A stretch of 64,000 bases of DNA from Holdemania sp. Marseille-P2844 (lineage in GTDB: Bacteria > Bacillota_I > Bacilli_A > Erysipelotrichales > Erysipelotrichaceae), in NCBI RefSeq assembly GCF_900120005.1, contig NZ_LT635452.1, forward strand, positions 453,668 through 517,667, written 5' to 3'. The notes under the pieces are model-generated. The model saw only the letters and a program-made list of their open reading frames with translations, did no database searches and was not told the DNA's origin. Positions 42,448 through 50,550 of this stretch are shown here, in pieces. Made by a program: the position numbers and the translations under genes. Positions within the stretch are counted from its first letter, which is position 1; each line of letters begins with the position of its first letter.

Positions 42448-43923
42448 TTAACAGATTACCCCCTGTTTGAAGATTGCGATGCTGCGCAGATCGCTGATTT
42501 CATTGCGTGTTTTCTTTCCTTCCAGCACGGCGATCAGATCTTCGACCAGCTGGCTTGCCGCCTCGTCCAGCGTGACGCCCTCCGTCAGGATTCCGGCGTT
42601 GAAGTCGATCCAGTGCGGCTTTTTCGCAGCCAGCTCGGAGTTGGTCGAAACTTTGTAAGTTGGAATGAACCCACCAAACGGCGTACCCCGGCCTGTCGTG
42701 AACAGCACGATCTGACAGCCGCTGGCGCCCAGCGCCGTGGTTGACACGAGATCGTTGCCCGGCCCATACACGAGACTGACGCCTTTTTTCTGGATCGGCT
42801 CGCCATAGTCGAGCACATCGCGGATCAGCGCGGTTCCGGCTTTCTGGATGCAGCCCAGACTTTTTTCCTCCAGCGTCGTGATGCCGCCGGCCTTGTTGCC
42901 CGGGGATGGATTTTCATAGACAACCTGATGATTGGACAGGAAATAATCCTTGAAGCGATTGATCATCGCGACGAGCTTATCGAATGTTTCCTGATCGGCG
43001 GCCCGGTTCATTAACAGCTGTTCCGCACCGAACATTTCCGGGACTTCGCTGAGCACGATATTCGCACCATAGCTGGACAGAATATCGGAAAACCGTCCCA
43101 GCAGCGGATTGGCGGTGATGCCGGAATAGCCGTCGGAACCGCCGCACTTCAAACCGAAGGAGAAATCGCTGAGATCGCAAGCTTCGCGCTGATCATGACG
43201 CATGACCTGATAAATCTGTTCGAGCAGCTCCACGGCGCTGTGAACCTCATTCTCGACATCCTGACAGTTCAGGCAGCGGATACGCTCCGGGTCGATCTGT
43301 TCCAGTGTATCGTAGAATGGTTTCAGCTGGTTGTTTTCGCAGCCCAAACCGAGCACGAGCACGCCCCCGGCATTGGGATGGGTGACGATGTCCTGTAAAA
43401 TTTTGACGGTGTTTTGATGGTCCTGTCCCATCTGCGAACAGCCGAATGGATGATCAAACGTGAAGATGCCGTCGATATCATCGAAGGGATGACGCTGGCG
43501 GAAGGTGTTGACGATGTTGCGGGCGGTGTCGCCGATGCAGCCGACCGTGACGATCACCCACAGCTCGTTGCGGATTCCGACCTTGCCGTTGGCGCGGCGG
43601 TAGGCCATGACGGAACGGCCTTGAGGACGTTTGACAATCGGATCAACGATGGGGTTGTATTGATAGTTAAGCGTCCCGGACAATAATGTTTTCAGGTTAT
43701 GGCTGTGAACCCAGCGTCCAGGTTCAATTCGTTCAGCGGCCTGACCGATCGGCTGACCGTATTTGATGACCGGCTGATTGGCCAAAATGGGTTTACAGGC
43801 AAATTTATGTCCGGATGGGATGTCGTCCAGCAACAGGATCCCATCGACCGATTCTCCGGCGGACAAGGGTTCCAGTGCGACGATCACATTGTCGTTGGAC
43901 TGGATGTGCAGCGTTTTCTTCAT
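42448..43923 (-). CDS. uxaA: Altronate dehydratase (UxaA)
   Basis: This 491-residue cytosolic dehydratase converts D-altronate to 2-keto-3-deoxygluconate in galacturonate breakdown. An N-terminal SAF-type domain (residues 1-75) is followed by the altronate/galactarate dehydratase core: FGCSQMGQDHQNTVKIL, LGLGCENNQL, SDFSFGLKCGGSDGYSGITANPLLG and a C-terminal EGVTLDEAASQLVEDL. Its start overlaps uxaB by four bases. It needs uxaB to make its substrate; kdgK/kdgA and uxaC are not in the window. AAGGAGGG lies before the ATG. Confidence 0.9.
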   Translation of the reverse strand: MKKTLHIQSNDNVIVALEPLSAGESVDGILLLDDIPSGHKFACKPILANQPVIKYGQPIGQAAERIEPGRWVHSHNLKTLLSGTLNYQYNPIVDPIVKRPQGRSVMAYRRANGKVGIRNELWVIVTVGCIGDTARNIVNTFRQRHPFDDIDGIFTFDHPFGCSQMGQDHQNTVKILQDIVTHPNAGGVLVLGLGCENNQLKPFYDTLEQIDPERIRCLNCQDVENEVHSAVELLEQIYQVMRHDQREACDLSDFSFGLKCGGSDGYSGITANPLLGRFSDILSSYGANIVLSEVPEMFGAEQLLMNRAADQETFDKLVAMINRFKDYFLSNHQVVYENPSPGNKAGGITTLEEKSLGCIQKAGTALIRDVLDYGEPIQKKGVSLVYGPGNDLVSTTALGASGCQIVLFTTGRGTPFGGFIPTYKVSTNSELAAKKPHWIDFNAGILTEGVTLDEAASQLVEDLIAVLEGKKTRNEISDLRSIAIFKQGVIC

Positions 43924-45356
43924 GCAAGTCCCTCCTTTTTTAACGCTTCGCGAAGGCCGAGCGTCGTGAGCGAACGGATGATTTCAGTCAAACGTTCCGT
44001 GATGTTGTCCATCGCTGCCAATTTGCCCTGCCAAAGCGGCAGCTGGAGCAGCGCGCTGATCGTTGCCTGCGGCTGGCGCTCATCCCAGTTTTGCCAACAG
44101 GCCAGGACTTCCGGGCTTTCGCTGATCAACGGCGTGCCGTCTGATTTCCGCCGGCTCAAAAGGACGATCAGCGCGGCGAGCGAGAAACAGGCATGGGGGG
44201 CCAGCGCTTTATGCGTATCGTAATAATGCCGCATCGCCGGCAGATCACGGGTATTGAACTTGGCGATTGAATTGAGCGAAATGCTCATGAGCTCGTGGCG
44301 GATATCCGGATTTTCAAAACGTTCAAAAACGTCGTGAGTAAAGGATTTTAATTCACTTTCGCTGAAATTGAGCGAAGGCCATACCTCTTCCTTTAAAAAG
44401 GCTTCAAGGAAACGGCGAATCTGCGGATCCTCGACGGTTTCCTTTACGGTTTCCAGTCCCCCCAGTAATCCTAAGGGAACCATCGCGGTATGCGCGCCGT
44501 TGAGGATCGCGACTTTGCGGTCGCGGTAAGGGGCCAGATCGTCGGTAAAGATAATGTTTTGATTTAACTGATCCAGCGGCAGCACGGAGCGCAGCGCGGG
44601 ATCGCCCTGAATTACCCAGCTGTGATAGATTTCACCCTTGACCAGACAGGCATCGTGATAGCCGAGCAGTTCTTCCAGCGCCCCCGCCTGATCTTTCGGA
44701 TAGCCCGGTACGATGCGGTCAACCAGCGTATTGTAAAATCGGTTGGCGTTCTCAATCCAGTCCAGAAAAGCCTGCGGTTCGCCTTGTTCGCGGGCTTTGC
44801 GGCAGACGATTTCTTTCAGCGTGTCGCCGTTGCGTTCAATCAGCTCGCAGCACACGATATCCATGCCGCTTTCCGGCGTGCCCTTTAACGACTGGAAGCG
44901 ATGCTTCAGCACGGCCAGAACTTTGCCGGGGAAGCTTTGCGGACAAGCGTCCAGCGTCACGTTTTCGTCTGTATAGGCGATTCCCGCTTCGGTGGTGTTC
45001 GAGATGATCACGCGGCATTGCGGATCTGCCGCACCTTGCAAAAGCGCCGGGTAATCCGTGTAGGGATCGATTCCCTGTTCGATCACGTCGATGATCCGCA
45101 TCTCACGCGTTGCCGTGCCTTGTTTTTTTCCTTCTAAAAGCAGCGTATATAATCCATCCTGTTCCATTAAGTTTCTGACCCGCCCATGCGGCCGCGGCTG
45201 AACGACGCAGACGCCGCCGTTGAAATCGGTTTTCTCATTCAGCTGAGAAATGAAATCATCGACAAAGGCCCGCAGGAAGTTTCCTTCGCCGAACTGAAGA
45301 ATGCGCACCGGCCGCTGCGGCTGGGGATGATTTTGACGATTTAAAGATTCCATCAT
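43920..45356 (-). CDS. uxaB: Tagaturonate reductase (UxaB)
   Basis: This 478-residue NAD-dependent dehydrogenase of the mannitol-dehydrogenase family reduces D-tagaturonate to D-altronate. The N-terminal dinucleotide region is ILQFGEGNFLRAFVDDFI, and the C-terminal domain has KVAILNGAHTAMVPLGLLGG. It is the first gene of a leftward operon (uxaB-uxaA-NERD-like) with GGAG six bases ahead of the ATG. The upstream region carries a copy of the element found at the PRD and EIIB promoters, suggesting control by the PRD activator at 55884. Confidence 0.9.
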   Translation of the reverse strand: MMESLNRQNHPQPQRPVRILQFGEGNFLRAFVDDFISQLNEKTDFNGGVCVVQPRPHGRVRNLMEQDGLYTLLLEGKKQGTATREMRIIDVIEQGIDPYTDYPALLQGAADPQCRVIISNTTEAGIAYTDENVTLDACPQSFPGKVLAVLKHRFQSLKGTPESGMDIVCCELIERNGDTLKEIVCRKAREQGEPQAFLDWIENANRFYNTLVDRIVPGYPKDQAGALEELLGYHDACLVKGEIYHSWVIQGDPALRSVLPLDQLNQNIIFTDDLAPYRDRKVAILNGAHTAMVPLGLLGGLETVKETVEDPQIRRFLEAFLKEEVWPSLNFSESELKSFTHDVFERFENPDIRHELMSISLNSIAKFNTRDLPAMRHYYDTHKALAPHACFSLAALIVLLSRRKSDGTPLISESPEVLACWQNWDERQPQATISALLQLPLWQGKLAAMDNITERLTEIIRSLTTLGLREALKKEGLA

Positions 45357-45384
45357 TGATTACTCCATTCTTTTTTTCCATTTT

Positions 45385-45442
45385 ATCATGTTTAACAAGC
45401 GTCCACGGCAGGCAAACAGGCAGTTTATTCCGGTAATTTTTT
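45385..45442 (-). promoter_or_regulatory. uxa promoter with PRD-type activator element
   Basis: Read leftward: AAAAAATTACCG (45442-45431), seven bases, CTGCCTG, three bases, a weak -35 (GCCTGC), 17 bases, -10 CATGAT (45390-45385). The distance from element start to -10 is 52 bases, exactly as at 55795 and 58381. The distal half is degenerate here. Confidence 0.6.
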
Positions 45443-45443
45443 A

Positions 45444-45498
45444 TGTTTTCATTTTAACGAAGTTTTTTGCCTGATTTTTGTTTTCATTCTGATGAAGT
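45444..45498. repeat. Twin direct repeats between uxaB and pyrophosphatase genes
   Basis: A 20-base unit (45444-45463: TGTTTTCATTTTAACGAAGT) recurs at 45479-45498 with three differences, 35 bases apart. The second copy contains the palindrome TTCAT-TCTG-ATGAA. These are probable operator sites. Confidence 0.55.
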
Positions 45499-45620
45499 CT
45501 TGAGAATGAACAAATGGGCAGCCGCTGCGGAATAATCAGAAAAATGATCAAAAGTCCCTCTTTATCCTTTATAATAAAATCATTAACGTAAGAATGAGAA
45601 AATCAGAACAGGAGAAAAAG

Positions 45621-45944
45621 ATGCTTGGACAAATTGTCACGGTCACAGTCGATCGAAAAATGGGAACGCGCCATCCAAAGTATCCGGATCTGATCTATCC
45701 GGTAAATTATGGTTATATCCAGGGGATCCCCGCGCCCGACGGGGAAGACCAGGACGCGTACATTTTAGGCGTTGATGAACCTGTGAATGTGTTTACGGGA
45801 AAAATCATCGCGATCATTCACCGAAAAGACGATGTGGAAGAAAAATGGGTTGTGGTTCCCAGGGAACAAACCTTATCCAAAGAAGAAATCATGGAGCAAG
45901 TCAAGTTTCAGGAACAATACTTTACGACTTATATTGAAATGTAG
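45621..45944 (+). CDS. Small inorganic pyrophosphatase-family protein
   Basis: This 107-residue protein is of the soluble type I inorganic pyrophosphatase fold but much shorter than the usual 170-180 residues. The metal-site motif is PDGEDQDAYILGV (DGxDxxD-like) preceded by YPVNYGYIQGIPA, both family hallmarks. I chose the ATG at 45621 with ACAGGAGA ahead over the upstream in-frame ATG. A TATAAT box lies at about 45571. It may hydrolyse pyrophosphate or another small phosphoanhydride. Confidence 0.82.
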   Translation: MLGQIVTVTVDRKMGTRHPKYPDLIYPVNYGYIQGIPAPDGEDQDAYILGVDEPVNVFTGKIIAIIHRKDDVEEKWVVVPREQTLSKEEIMEQVKFQEQYFTTYIEM

Positions 45945-46052
45945 TTTATGATTTAAAGCCTGGAAAAAACGAATTTGAAAATAACTCAGGACAGAATAGA
46001 ATGGTTAATCATACGGACAATTCTATGAAGTGTTTAGGGTTTACGATGAAGA

Positions 46053-46086
46053 AAAAAGATATCCCGTATTTCTGAGATATCTTTTT
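46053..46086. terminator. Bidirectional terminator
   Basis: AAAAAGATATC/GATATCTTTTT, an 11-bp stem with a 12-base loop between two convergent genes. Confidence 0.8.
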
Positions 46087-46099
46087 AACATAGGAAAGT

Positions 46100-46468
46100 T
46101 TAAGCCTGAACGAGGCAGAATGGATGCCCTGCCGGATCAAATAGCGTTACAAACTGAGAACCGCCAAACTGCGTGTCGGCCTTCCGCGCGCCCAAGGCTT
46201 CCGCTTTTGTGATCATTGTATTCAGGTCGGAAACGAGAAAATCAAAGTGGACTTGTTTCTGTTGCCGGCCTTCAACCTCCGGCCAGACCGGCGGTACATA
46301 ATCGTCTTCCTGCACGAAGACCAGCATCACGCCGTTTTCGCTGACAACCGCGGGATTGCCGAACAGTTCCGTAGTTTTCCAGCCCAGCAGTTCATGGTAG
46401 AACTGACTCAACTTTATAGCGTCAGGACAGTCGACGACCAGATCGGCCAGACGAATTTCATTACACAT
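46100..46468 (-). CDS. VOC-family protein
   Basis: This 122-residue VOC (glyoxalase-fold) protein starts MCNEIRLADLVVDCPDAIKLSQFYHELLGWK and ends LFDPAGHPFCLVQA, with HFDFLVSDLNTMI in the middle. The start at 46468 has AGAGGT ahead; the longer frame to 46537 lacks one. Such proteins may be antibiotic-binding or metal-dependent enzymes. The partner gene upstream is the degenerate flavoprotein, apparently a separate transcript. Confidence 0.82.
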   Translation of the reverse strand: MCNEIRLADLVVDCPDAIKLSQFYHELLGWKTTELFGNPAVVSENGVMLVFVQEDDYVPPVWPEVEGRQQKQVHFDFLVSDLNTMITKAEALGARKADTQFGGSQFVTLFDPAGHPFCLVQA

Positions 46469-46537
46469 AAGATGACCTCTTTTTCTTATTTTTAGTTTCA
46501 TAGTAAACGATTTCTTCAATTTAAGCAAGCGTACCAA

Positions 46538-47998
46538 TTATTTTTTCAGCAGCTGAGCGGCAGCACTTTGAGCGGTGATTCGCGCCCAGACCAGCCCGGA
46601 TGTCAATTCCCATCCCGGACATTTCGTATCTTCTCCATAAACAGAGTACAGGCCGTTGAATTTATTATTGTCTGAGGCGTAGCTCAGAACTTCCCCTTTA
46701 AAGGACACCGGCAAAAGTGATTTGTTGAGAGTCGGGCGGGATAGGGAAGTATGAAATTCCACGATAACATAAGGAGGTATCAGCTCGCTCATTGTCGATC
46801 CCTCACGCTGAAATTCTAAATCAAGGCCGGTCCGGGCGTACTGATTGTAATCCGTGATCGTTTTTTTTACAATTCCGGGGTATTCCGGATTGATCATGTC
46901 AGCGAGGAAATCAAGATTATCCACTTCGAAATAAAAGGTTCGCGGTGAAATTCCGGCCGCTTGAACGTGATCGAGATCGCTGATTCCATAGACCGGTTCC
47001 TGTTTGGCAATCCAAATCAGCTGATCCTGATAGTTCATCTTCGGATCCTTTTCATTAAAGAACCGGCGGCCGTCAGAATTTAAAAAAATGATATTGGGCA
47101 GGGTAAAGTAATCGTAGTCTTCCTGCAGTGAAGCCACCGATTCCCAATCCTCTAATTGAAGCGGTGTGTAATCGGAGCTTAAATGTCCGCGAAGGAAAAC
47201 GTCTTGCGAAAGAAACTGATCCGCGATGATTAACGCATTTGTTTTAATTTTAGGCGAATAATTCAGAGGTTGGCCTGTTTCTTTATTGCTGAAGGATTGC
47301 ACAACTTTGACGCCTTCTACACCATCCTGTGCTTCATTCAGTAGAATCTGAGTCAGGTGTGAATTTTCCATGAAGGCGATCCCCAGATCGGCGGCGATCT
47401 GGGTCAAGGCGGATAGAACGACAGGGTGTCCTTCAGTCTGTCCATCATTGGGGGTCATCATTAATTTATAATCCGGCAGTAAACCCGGTACTGGTTCGGC
47501 AAACGGTACGCCGCAGCGTTCGATCAGCCAGTCGACGTCCGCTCCGGAATGTTCAACGGTTGTTCGGAAAAGAGAAGAATCGGCACTCAGCGTGAGTTCC
47601 GAAAAATAATCTGTATAAAATTGTTCAATTTCGGTTAGCGTCCAGCGCCGCTGACTTTGGTCAGCCCGCTGAGCTGCGGCGCCTAACGCCGCATAGCGAT
47701 CGGTTTCCTCCGTCAGAATTTCGACGGAATGGGGCAGATCGGCGCTGTGAAATGAAGTGTAGTCCGGCTTGAGCGAAGATACGATGACAAGGATATCCTC
47801 AACCCCCTGATCATGCGCTTCAATCGCGGCGATCAGGCTGGGAATCGCATCGCCGATAATGACCAGGTCGTTTTCCCAATCATACTGTGAATTTAATTCT
47901 GAATCGTAGGGAAGGGAAGTCGGCTGACAGCCCGTAAAGAGCAGGACGAAACAAAGCAGAGCGCAGCGAAAACCGTGTCTTGTGAAAGGAAAACGCAT
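46538..47998 (-). CDS. Lipoprotein flavoenzyme homologue with degenerate FAD site
   Basis: This 486-residue lipoprotein (lipobox LLFTGC, lipid Cys 24) has the overall plan of FAD_binding_2 fumarate-reductase-like proteins, such as the C-terminal GRRFFNEKDPKM and NQYARTGLDLEFQREGSTMSELIPPYV. The dinucleotide motif reads VIIGDAIPSLIAAIEA in place of GxGxxGxxAA, and the FMN-bind domain is absent. It may bind flavin poorly or not at all, acting as an accessory or decaying paralogue. It stands next to the intact homologue at 48194. Confidence 0.75.
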   Translation of the reverse strand: MRFPFTRHGFRCALLCFVLLFTGCQPTSLPYDSELNSQYDWENDLVIIGDAIPSLIAAIEAHDQGVEDILVIVSSLKPDYTSFHSADLPHSVEILTEETDRYAALGAAAQRADQSQRRWTLTEIEQFYTDYFSELTLSADSSLFRTTVEHSGADVDWLIERCGVPFAEPVPGLLPDYKLMMTPNDGQTEGHPVVLSALTQIAADLGIAFMENSHLTQILLNEAQDGVEGVKVVQSFSNKETGQPLNYSPKIKTNALIIADQFLSQDVFLRGHLSSDYTPLQLEDWESVASLQEDYDYFTLPNIIFLNSDGRRFFNEKDPKMNYQDQLIWIAKQEPVYGISDLDHVQAAGISPRTFYFEVDNLDFLADMINPEYPGIVKKTITDYNQYARTGLDLEFQREGSTMSELIPPYVIVEFHTSLSRPTLNKSLLPVSFKGEVLSYASDNNKFNGLYSVYGEDTKCPGWELTSGLVWARITAQSAAAQLLKK

Positions 47999-48144
47999 GG
48001 AAGATCACCTCTGTGATTTCAGTTTACTACCAGAGTCTACGTTTGTAAACCTTTTCGATTGAATGACTTTGGCTTGTCAAGACTGAACGAAATTGAGGAT
48101 TCATCAAACCAGGCATTAGATTTCGCTGGCATTCAAGGATGAGT

Positions 48145-48176
48145 AAAAAAGAACCCCAGCCGTCAGACTGGGATTC
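48145..48176 (-). terminator. Terminator of the 48194 flavoprotein gene
   Basis: GAACCCCAG/CTGGGATTC (mostly paired) around an eight-base loop, followed leftward by six T. Confidence 0.8.
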
Positions 48177-48193
48177 CTTGGAGGGAAATTGAT

Positions 48194-49984
48194 TTATTTC
48201 GCAGCGGCTGCGTTGCGGCCGGCGATCCGTCCGAAGACGGTGATATCGGCGATCGCGCAGGTGCCGACGCGGTTGTTGCCATGGATGCTGCCGGTAACTT
48301 CGCCTGCGGCGAACAGACCTGGCATGACATTGCCTTCAGTATCCAGAACTTCTGCATTTTCGTTGATTTCAACGCCGCCCATTGTGTGATGGACAGAAAC
48401 GACGCCTTCCAGAATGAACCAAGGGCCTTCCTTCATCGTGACCATGCTGGTGGTACGGCCGAATTCATCGTTGTTGTTTTCGATGCCTTCGTTGTACTTA
48501 TCCATCGTTTCAACGAGGTTTTCAGCGTTGATGCCATAGTGTTCTGCGACTTCTTCCAGCGTGTCGGCTTTGAAGAAGACACCGTCTTCCAGGCAGCGGG
48601 CATATTCATCGGCGAATTTTTCTTCCAGATTCAGCCGGTCAGCGACTTCCTGATTGTAGATCGCGTAGACTAAGCCGCCCTGAGCCAGAATACCTTCAGC
48701 ACGAACGTCGCGCATTGCAACTTCGTTGACGAAACGCTTGCCGTCTTTGTTGACATAGATCAGACCTTCGCCCGACCAGCTTGGTGCTTCGATCCCATAG
48801 AAGACGCCGGTGATCGGATTGTTGAACGGATAGAGCTGGATGTGTTCCATATTGATCAGATGAGCGCCGATCTTTTCAGCCATGACGATGCCGTCGCCGA
48901 CAATCGCCGGGGAGTTCGTCGTTTTAACCGATTCGTCCAGCGTTTCCCAACGCGTGTTGTAATGTTCGCGCATTTCGACGTTCGCGCCGAAACCGCCGGT
49001 GGCCAGAACGACGCCATTGTTCGCGGAAATTGTCGCGGTCTGATCGCCCTGGGAGACCTTAACGCCGACAACCTTGCCGGTTTCATCCTGAATCAGTTCT
49101 TCAGCCTTGGTGTTCAGCATGATTTCAACGCCGTGACCTTCAGCGTATTCCTTTAACGGATTGATCATGCCCGGGCCTAAATCAATCGGTTCAACGGCAC
49201 GGGCTACGCTGTGGCCGCCTTCCCAAACGAGGTAATCCTGATATTTGACGCCGATCTCATCGCGCAGCCATTCCGCTGCCGCCGTCGCGTCGTTCGCGAC
49301 GATATCGACCATTTCCTTCTTTGCGACCTTTCCGCCGCCTTCCCACATTTCCTTCGCCATCAGTTCCGGGCTGTCTTCAATGCCCTGTTCTTCCTGCAGC
49401 CAGTTGTTCGGGCAGGCCAGTTCGGCATAGGACAGAATCGTGTTGCCGCCGACATATGGCATTTTTTCAATGACAACGACATTTGCTCCTGCTGCCTGTG
49501 CTTCGATCGCTGCAGACAAGCCCGCTCCGCCGGCGCCTAAGACAACGACGTCATAGGTCTTATCTTCTAAAGTAACGGTCGTCTTCGCCGCGCCCTCGCC
49601 GCTCATCAGCGCTTCGATATCTGCGCCGGCTTCTGTCAGCGCCGCTTTGACAGCGTTCAGAATCGCGTCGGATGTGTGCGTTGCGCCAGATACCGTGTCG
49701 ACGTTCAGCGACTGGGATTCAACGATCGAAGCCGGGATGTTGGCGATCGCCGCATCGGAGATGCCAGCCGATTCCTTGTGTTCCGTGACTTCGACCTTTT
49801 CAATTTTGTCGGCGCTCAAGGTGACTTCGACGGTAACGTCGCCGTTATTGCCCTGGGCGGTGCCTGTGTAAGTTCCTGCTTTGAATTTGCCTTCGCCGCC
49901 TTGATCATTCTTCGGTGCCGAGCTGCACGCAGCCATCGAAGCGATCATCATGACGGAAAGCATCAGTTTAACGATTTTTTTCAT
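48194..49984 (-). CDS. Exported FMN/FAD flavoprotein reductase, urocanate/fumarate-reductase-like lipoprotein
   Basis: This 596-residue lipoprotein (SMAAC, lipid Cys 20) has an N-terminal FMN-bind domain with TVSGATHT (Thr 104 as covalent FMN site) and then an FAD_binding_2 domain (VVVLGAGGAGLSAAIEA near 146). This order matches urocanate reductase (UrdA). The gene at 3085 has the FMN domain at the C-terminus. The substrate is not known. Such enzymes accept electrons from the quinone/flavin chain and reduce enoates outside the membrane. AGGAGG lies before the ATG. Confidence 0.88.
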   Translation of the reverse strand: MKKIVKLMLSVMMIASMAACSSAPKNDQGGEGKFKAGTYTGTAQGNNGDVTVEVTLSADKIEKVEVTEHKESAGISDAAIANIPASIVESQSLNVDTVSGATHTSDAILNAVKAALTEAGADIEALMSGEGAAKTTVTLEDKTYDVVVLGAGGAGLSAAIEAQAAGANVVVIEKMPYVGGNTILSYAELACPNNWLQEEQGIEDSPELMAKEMWEGGGKVAKKEMVDIVANDATAAAEWLRDEIGVKYQDYLVWEGGHSVARAVEPIDLGPGMINPLKEYAEGHGVEIMLNTKAEELIQDETGKVVGVKVSQGDQTATISANNGVVLATGGFGANVEMREHYNTRWETLDESVKTTNSPAIVGDGIVMAEKIGAHLINMEHIQLYPFNNPITGVFYGIEAPSWSGEGLIYVNKDGKRFVNEVAMRDVRAEGILAQGGLVYAIYNQEVADRLNLEEKFADEYARCLEDGVFFKADTLEEVAEHYGINAENLVETMDKYNEGIENNNDEFGRTTSMVTMKEGPWFILEGVVSVHHTMGGVEINENAEVLDTEGNVMPGLFAAGEVTGSIHGNNRVGTCAIADITVFGRIAGRNAAAAK

Positions 49985-50147
49985 AATTTTCCTTCCTCCT
50001 GATTCTTATTTTATAGAACCGGCCGAAAGGTTTGAATGGATTATCTTCTGCATTTTTTGTAATATTGTCCATTTGTGCACAAAAACAGATAATTTAAACA
50101 AAATTTTTTCAGGGAGTTAACCGAATCCATGAGGGACAGGTGTTCTC

Positions 50148-50369
50148 ATGGCTGTTAATTTCAATGGGATTCTTCTGTTTTTATGCGCTGGATCTTATGA
50201 TCAACAGGCGGAAAGACGCGGGACGGAATCTATTGGCAGAAAGTTGGAAGAATCTTCAGCGATAGGAGCTTTCAGGAAAGACGATAATCAAATTTCCTGT
50301 AAAGCAAAGAGCGTCCCGGCTTTCCATATTCAGTATAACTCAAGAATGGTAATTAAACAACTCTTTTGA
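50148..50369 (+). CDS. Doubtful small ORF
   Basis: A 73-residue frame starting MAVNFNGILLFLCAGSYDQQ. An AGG lies eight bases ahead and a rightward terminator overlaps its stop, which is the main support. Composition is neutral and no domain is visible. Confidence 0.3.
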   Translation: MAVNFNGILLFLCAGSYDQQAERRGTESIGRKLEESSAIGAFRKDDNQISCKAKSVPAFHIQYNSRMVIKQLF

Positions 50370-50379
50370 GTTTTTTTTG
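50338..50379 (+). terminator. Rightward terminator
   Basis: AACTCAA...TTGAGTT (or the shorter AACTC/GAGTT with a TTTT loop) followed by eight T. Confidence 0.6.
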
Positions 50380-50385
50380 ACATGA

Positions 50386-50419
50386 AATAAAAACGCCGGG
50401 CAATCCGGTCCCGGCGTTT
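50386..50419 (-). terminator. Terminator of the leftward sugar operon
   Basis: AAACGCCGGG/CCCGGCGTTT around a nine-base loop, followed leftward by TTTTTATTT. Confidence 0.8.
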
Positions 50420-50550
50420 CTATCAACAAACATTTCGTTTTGCGTAATTTCCTTCAACGTTGAGCTTCAGCGTTGAAATCCTTCTCCCTTACGGAGCCCT
50501 CATTTTTCTCTAAGGAAGAAGAACCGTGATACAAGGCGGTGAGCAGGGAA

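Larger units (their letters stand above)
49985..50550. other. Spacer between flavoprotein and aldo/keto reductase genes
   Basis: About 560 bases holding one doubtful small frame and two terminators (listed separately). No tRNA, repeat array or mobile element is visible. The upstream region of the 48194 gene lies in its left part, with no clear -35/-10 pair that I can defend. Confidence 0.5.

Noticed and set aside
45569-45580. Full promoter for the pyrophosphatase gene
   Set aside because: A TATAAT box is visible, but I could not place a -35 box at a proper distance, so I did not list it as a promoter.
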